Assembly: GCA_003663585.1 (NCBI GenBank)
Contig: QMTU01000038.1
Span: forward strand, 1 to 7,018
Direction: 5' to 3'
DNA: 7,018 nucleotides
Origin: Thermoplasmata archaeon
GTDB lineage: Archaea > Thermoplasmatota > B47-G6
Shown here: positions 4,199 through 7,018 of the stretch, piece after piece
Layout: each line of letters begins with the position of its first letter
Position numbering within the stretch: the stretch's first letter is position 1
Notes under the pieces: model-generated
The model's input: the letters and a program-made list of their open reading frames with translations, nothing else
Database searches by the model: none
What the model was told of the DNA's origin: nothing
Translations under genes and position numbers: made by a program

Positions 4199-5986
4199 GT
4201 GGAGAGCAAGGAGCAACAACAGCAACTTAAAACAGTCCAGAAAGGTGTGTTTAAGAAGCTTTTAAGATATTTAATCAAGAGATGGCCAGTTCTTCTAGCC
4301 TCTACTGTTTGTGTTATTCTCTACGCAAATGCTATGAGTATAATGCCCGTAATCATAAGTAAAACAATAGATCTTGGAATATCTCAAAGAGACCTCTACA
4401 ATACCGTAAAATATGCTCTTACATATCTCCTAGTTGTTGCCTTTTCTGGAGCTGTCTGGTTCCTTGTGAGATACCTCAGCGAGCTACTATCCCAAAGCGT
4501 TAGTCATGACATAAGAGTAGAAGCCTTTCAGGCAATATATGCACAGTCAATGGATTTCTTTGATAACGTCATGAGAGGACAGCTGGTCTCAAGAATAATA
4601 AACGATACAGACAGGATTGGTAGAACGGTCTCATGGCAGGTAAGAAATATATTTAATATAACATTTACAGCGGCTCTTTCCCTTTATTACATGTTCACTA
4701 TGAGCCCAAGGCTTTTTTATGTGGCTCTTATCTCTCTTACTATAATGGCCATAGTTAACGTCAGATATGCGATCATAATAAGACCAATATATGATAACAT
4801 TAGACACCAACTTGGAGTATTAACATCGGTCGTGACAGATAACCTCAATGGATTCAAGACTGTTAGGGCACTTTCAATAGAAGACTACGAGATAGAGAAG
4901 TTCTCAAATGAGAACAACAAGTTCTTAAACCTTAATCTTAATGCTGCAAAGATAAGGGCAATATATGGTAACCTCAGTCAGTTAGTCTTAGGAGGATCCC
5001 TTGCTGCCATAGTTTACTTCGGAGGAACTGCCGTCGTTGCAGGAACCCTGAGTATCGGTGAGCTAACAGCGTTCATATCTTACATGATGCTGCTTATGTG
5101 GCCTATGAGAGCTCTAGGCTTTATAATAAGCTCTCTTCAAAGGGGGCTGGCAGCTGCTAGTAGAGTTTTTGCAATAATGGATCAACCACCAAGGATTCAG
5201 GACAAACCAGGTGCCATTGAACTGGAAAGCATTAAAGGAGAGATAAAATTCGAAAACGTCCACTTCTCGTATATAGAGGGAAAGCCTATTTTAAAGGGAA
5301 TCTCTTTCAGGGTAGCCCCTGGAGAGAAAGTTCTTATAACAGGTCCGCCTGGATCAGGAAAGTCTACAATAATAAAGCTCTTATTGAGGTTCTATGAGCC
5401 TGATAGTGGTAGGATTCTCGTAGATGGATACGACATTTCAGACATTAAGATGAGATCACTGAGAGCACATATAGGAGTTGTACATCAAGAGCCATTTATT
5501 TTCAGTGGAACGATAAAGGAGAACATAATGTTCGGAAACCCAAAGGCATCTATGGAGGAAGTAATTAGAGCCGCAATGATTGCCAAGATTCATGACTTCA
5601 TAAGCACACTTCCCAACGGATATGACACTGTCGTAGGGGAAAGGGGAATAACCCTAAGCGGAGGACAAAGACAAAGAATAGACATCGCTAGAGCAATACT
5701 AAAGGATCCTAAAATACTCCTTCTTGATGATCCAGTATCCAATTTAGATGCAAAGACAGAAAAGGAGCTAGTTGAGGATCTAAAGAATGTCCTCAGAGGA
5801 AGGACAGCAATAATAGTAAGCCAAAGAATGTCGCTAGCATCGTTAGCGGACAGGATAATAGTTATGGAGGATGGAAGGATCGTAGAAGAGGGCACTCACG
5901 AAGAGCTAATGGCCAAAAAAGGACTATACTATAAGCTTTATATGGCATCCGTAGGAAAGGCGGGGGGTAAAAGAAGTGTCAGATGA
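4199..5986 (+). CDS. ABC exporter half-transporter with a degenerate ATPase site (heterodimer subunit 1)
   Basis: Membrane exporter subunit of the MsbA/multidrug type, 595 aa: six-helix transmembrane domain (about 15-330) followed by a nucleotide-binding domain (about 345-580). Motifs: A-loop Tyr358, Walker A GPPGSGKST (382-390), Q-loop Gln430, signature LSGGQRQR (486-493), Walker B ILLLDD (506-511), D-loop SNLD (514-517). The residue after the Walker B Asp is Asp511 instead of catalytic Glu, and the switch residue is Gln542 (VSQR) instead of His. This E-to-D, H-to-Q pair is the degenerate-site pattern known in TM287 of the TM287/288 heterodimer, so this subunit should work with the next gene's product. 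Start GTG 4199 has GGAGGAG 5 nt upstream; TTG 4175 would add eight residues and overlap that site. The 3' end overlaps the next gene by 11 bp. Substrate unknown (drug, lipid and peptide exporters share this fold); nothing shows a link to polyamines. Confidence 0.95.
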   Translation: MESKEQQQQLKTVQKGVFKKLLRYLIKRWPVLLASTVCVILYANAMSIMPVIISKTIDLGISQRDLYNTVKYALTYLLVVAFSGAVWFLVRYLSELLSQSVSHDIRVEAFQAIYAQSMDFFDNVMRGQLVSRIINDTDRIGRTVSWQVRNIFNITFTAALSLYYMFTMSPRLFYVALISLTIMAIVNVRYAIIIRPIYDNIRHQLGVLTSVVTDNLNGFKTVRALSIEDYEIEKFSNENNKFLNLNLNAAKIRAIYGNLSQLVLGGSLAAIVYFGGTAVVAGTLSIGELTAFISYMMLLMWPMRALGFIISSLQRGLAAASRVFAIMDQPPRIQDKPGAIELESIKGEIKFENVHFSYIEGKPILKGISFRVAPGEKVLITGPPGSGKSTIIKLLLRFYEPDSGRILVDGYDISDIKMRSLRAHIGVVHQEPFIFSGTIKENIMFGNPKASMEEVIRAAMIAKIHDFISTLPNGYDTVVGERGITLSGGQRQRIDIARAILKDPKILLLDDPVSNLDAKTEKELVEDLKNVLRGRTAIIVSQRMSLASLADRIIVMEDGRIVEEGTHEELMAKKGLYYKLYMASVGKAGGKRSVR

Positions 5987-7018
5987 AACCACCACAATGT
6001 CCATCATTAAGAGACTTGGGAAAAATCTCGTCGCGTATAAGGGCGTTATCCTAGTTGTCACAATATCCATTATAGTATATACTATAACAAGTGTTCTAGC
6101 ACCGTTTGTACTCAAAGACATAATTGACAACTACATACTAAAAAGGACAACTTCAGGACTTCTCTCAATAGTCCTGATATATTTAGGGCTTTTAATTGGA
6201 CAATGGGCATCTCAAATGGTTAGAAGCTACAGCATACAGACCGTAGGACAGAGATTTCTGAAGGATCTTAGAAATAAAGTGTTTGAAAAACTTCAGAGGG
6301 TTCACGTCGGATTTTTCACCGAAAGGAGGATTGGAGATCTTGTATCAATCACCATAAATGATACATCAACGCTTAACGAGGTTCTGGTTTCTGGAGTGTT
6401 CTCGGTCATAGGTGAGATGTTATCACTTGTGGGAATCATGGCTATGATGATATATCTCAGCCCAAGGCTTACCCTCTTTGCACTTGTGAACATACCGCTT
6501 TTAATCTTCATTGCCCTAAAATTTGGAAGAAAGCTTAGAGAGGCCTATAAGAACACAAGACTCAAAATAGCAGATACCACAACAGCCGTAGAGGAAGGTA
6601 TTGCTGGTATTACCGTTGTTAAGGCATTTAACAGGGAGGAAGATATTATAAGGAACTTTGAAAACATGTCAAGGGAGACGTTGAGAGCGTATATAAACGT
6701 AGCAAAGCTTATGGGCCTTTTCTGGCCTTCCATGGATCTTGCTGTAGCATTATCAACAGTTTTAGTTCTTATATATGGAGGGATCCTCGTTGTAAGTGGT
6801 GTTGCTAGTATAGGCCTCATTGTAGCCTTTATCCAATATGTGAATAGGATGACAAGACCCATAATGCAGTTCATAAGCATGTATGATTCTTTACAGGCTG
6901 CAATAGCCGCAGCTGAGAGGATTTATGGAATAATAGACATTGAAGAGGAGATCAAGGATCCAGAGGATCCTATAATAATACAAAATCCCATAGGAGAAGT
7001 CCAACTGAAGAATGTAAC
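5976..7018 (+). CDS. ABC exporter half-transporter, heterodimer subunit 2 (3' part outside the window)
   Basis: The open frame runs from GTG 5976 to the window end without a stop (347 codons). Preferred start: GTG 5976, 7 nt after GGGGGGT (5962-5968), overlapping the previous stop by 11 bp, which suggests coupled translation; ATG 5997 is a weaker alternative. The visible part is a full exporter-type transmembrane domain with six hydrophobic segments, including the family-typical first cytoplasmic loop ending GFFTERRIGDLVSITINDT, the second loop TTTAVEEGIAGITVVKAFNRE, and the linker AAAERIYGIIDIEEE leading to the nucleotide-binding domain, which begins (GEVQLKNV) just as the window ends. By analogy with heterodimeric exporters this subunit should carry the intact Walker B Glu and switch His, but these residues are not in the window. 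Confidence 0.93.
   Translation, partial: MSDETTTMSIIKRLGKNLVAYKGVILVVTISIIVYTITSVLAPFVLKDIIDNYILKRTTSGLLSIVLIYLGLLIGQWASQMVRSYSIQTVGQRFLKDLRNKVFEKLQRVHVGFFTERRIGDLVSITINDTSTLNEVLVSGVFSVIGEMLSLVGIMAMMIYLSPRLTLFALVNIPLLIFIALKFGRKLREAYKNTRLKIADTTTAVEEGIAGITVVKAFNREEDIIRNFENMSRETLRAYINVAKLMGLFWPSMDLAVALSTVLVLIYGGILVVSGVASIGLIVAFIQYVNRMTRPIMQFISMYDSLQAAIAAAERIYGIIDIEEEIKDPEDPIIIQNPIGEVQLKNV

Noticed and set aside
5590..5895. Minus-strand ORF inside the exporter ATPase domain
   Set aside because: Opposite-strand shadow of the Walker B/signature region; composition follows the exporter codons.
6302..6880. Two minus-strand ORFs (6302-6511 and 6545-6880) within the second exporter gene
   Set aside because: The plus strand is one unbroken frame with a clear exporter transmembrane domain, so these are shadows.

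Overview
The window looks like chromosomal DNA of a hyperthermophilic archaeon, most likely a member of the Thermoproteota (Crenarchaeota). The evidence is an archaeal transcription factor B, BRE/TATA-type promoters with no bacterial -35/-10 elements, a branched-chain polyamine synthase of the type found in hyperthermophiles, Arg codons dominated by AGA/AGG and Ile by ATA, and an AT-rich genome holding one sharply GC-rich (about 67 %) non-coding island. The genus cannot be read from the sequence.

Layout. Positions 1-570 hold no convincing protein gene. They contain a GC-rich, highly foldable stretch (about 1-187), probably a structured RNA read leftwards from a near-consensus promoter at 209-222. 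A second, divergent promoter lies at 303-317, followed by three short hairpins before tfb. The tfb gene (571-1527, +) meets speE tail to tail, with only 2 bp between the stop codons. On the minus strand speD (2368-2721) overlaps the start of speE, forming a two-gene polyamine operon. Upstream of it, also on the minus strand, bpsA (2875-3936) has its own promoter and a T-rich terminator. A 262-bp divergent intergenic region (3937-4198) separates bpsA from a rightward operon of two ABC exporter half-transporters. The first is complete (4199-5986). The second overlaps it by 11 bp and is cut by the window end just before its ATPase domain.

How the genes work together. The SpeD-like enzyme supplies decarboxylated S-adenosylmethionine (or agmatine, if it is the crenarchaeal arginine decarboxylase variant). 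SpeE adds an aminopropyl group to a diamine or agmatine, and BpsA adds two more to one nitrogen of spermidine to give N4-bis(aminopropyl)spermidine, a quaternary branched polyamine associated with growth at high temperature. The ABC pair is a heterodimeric exporter: the first subunit carries the degenerate ATPase site (Asp for the catalytic Glu, Gln for the switch His). Its substrate cannot be deduced. The least explained parts are the non-coding first 550 bp and the repeat and palindrome elements in the two polyamine-side intergenic regions.
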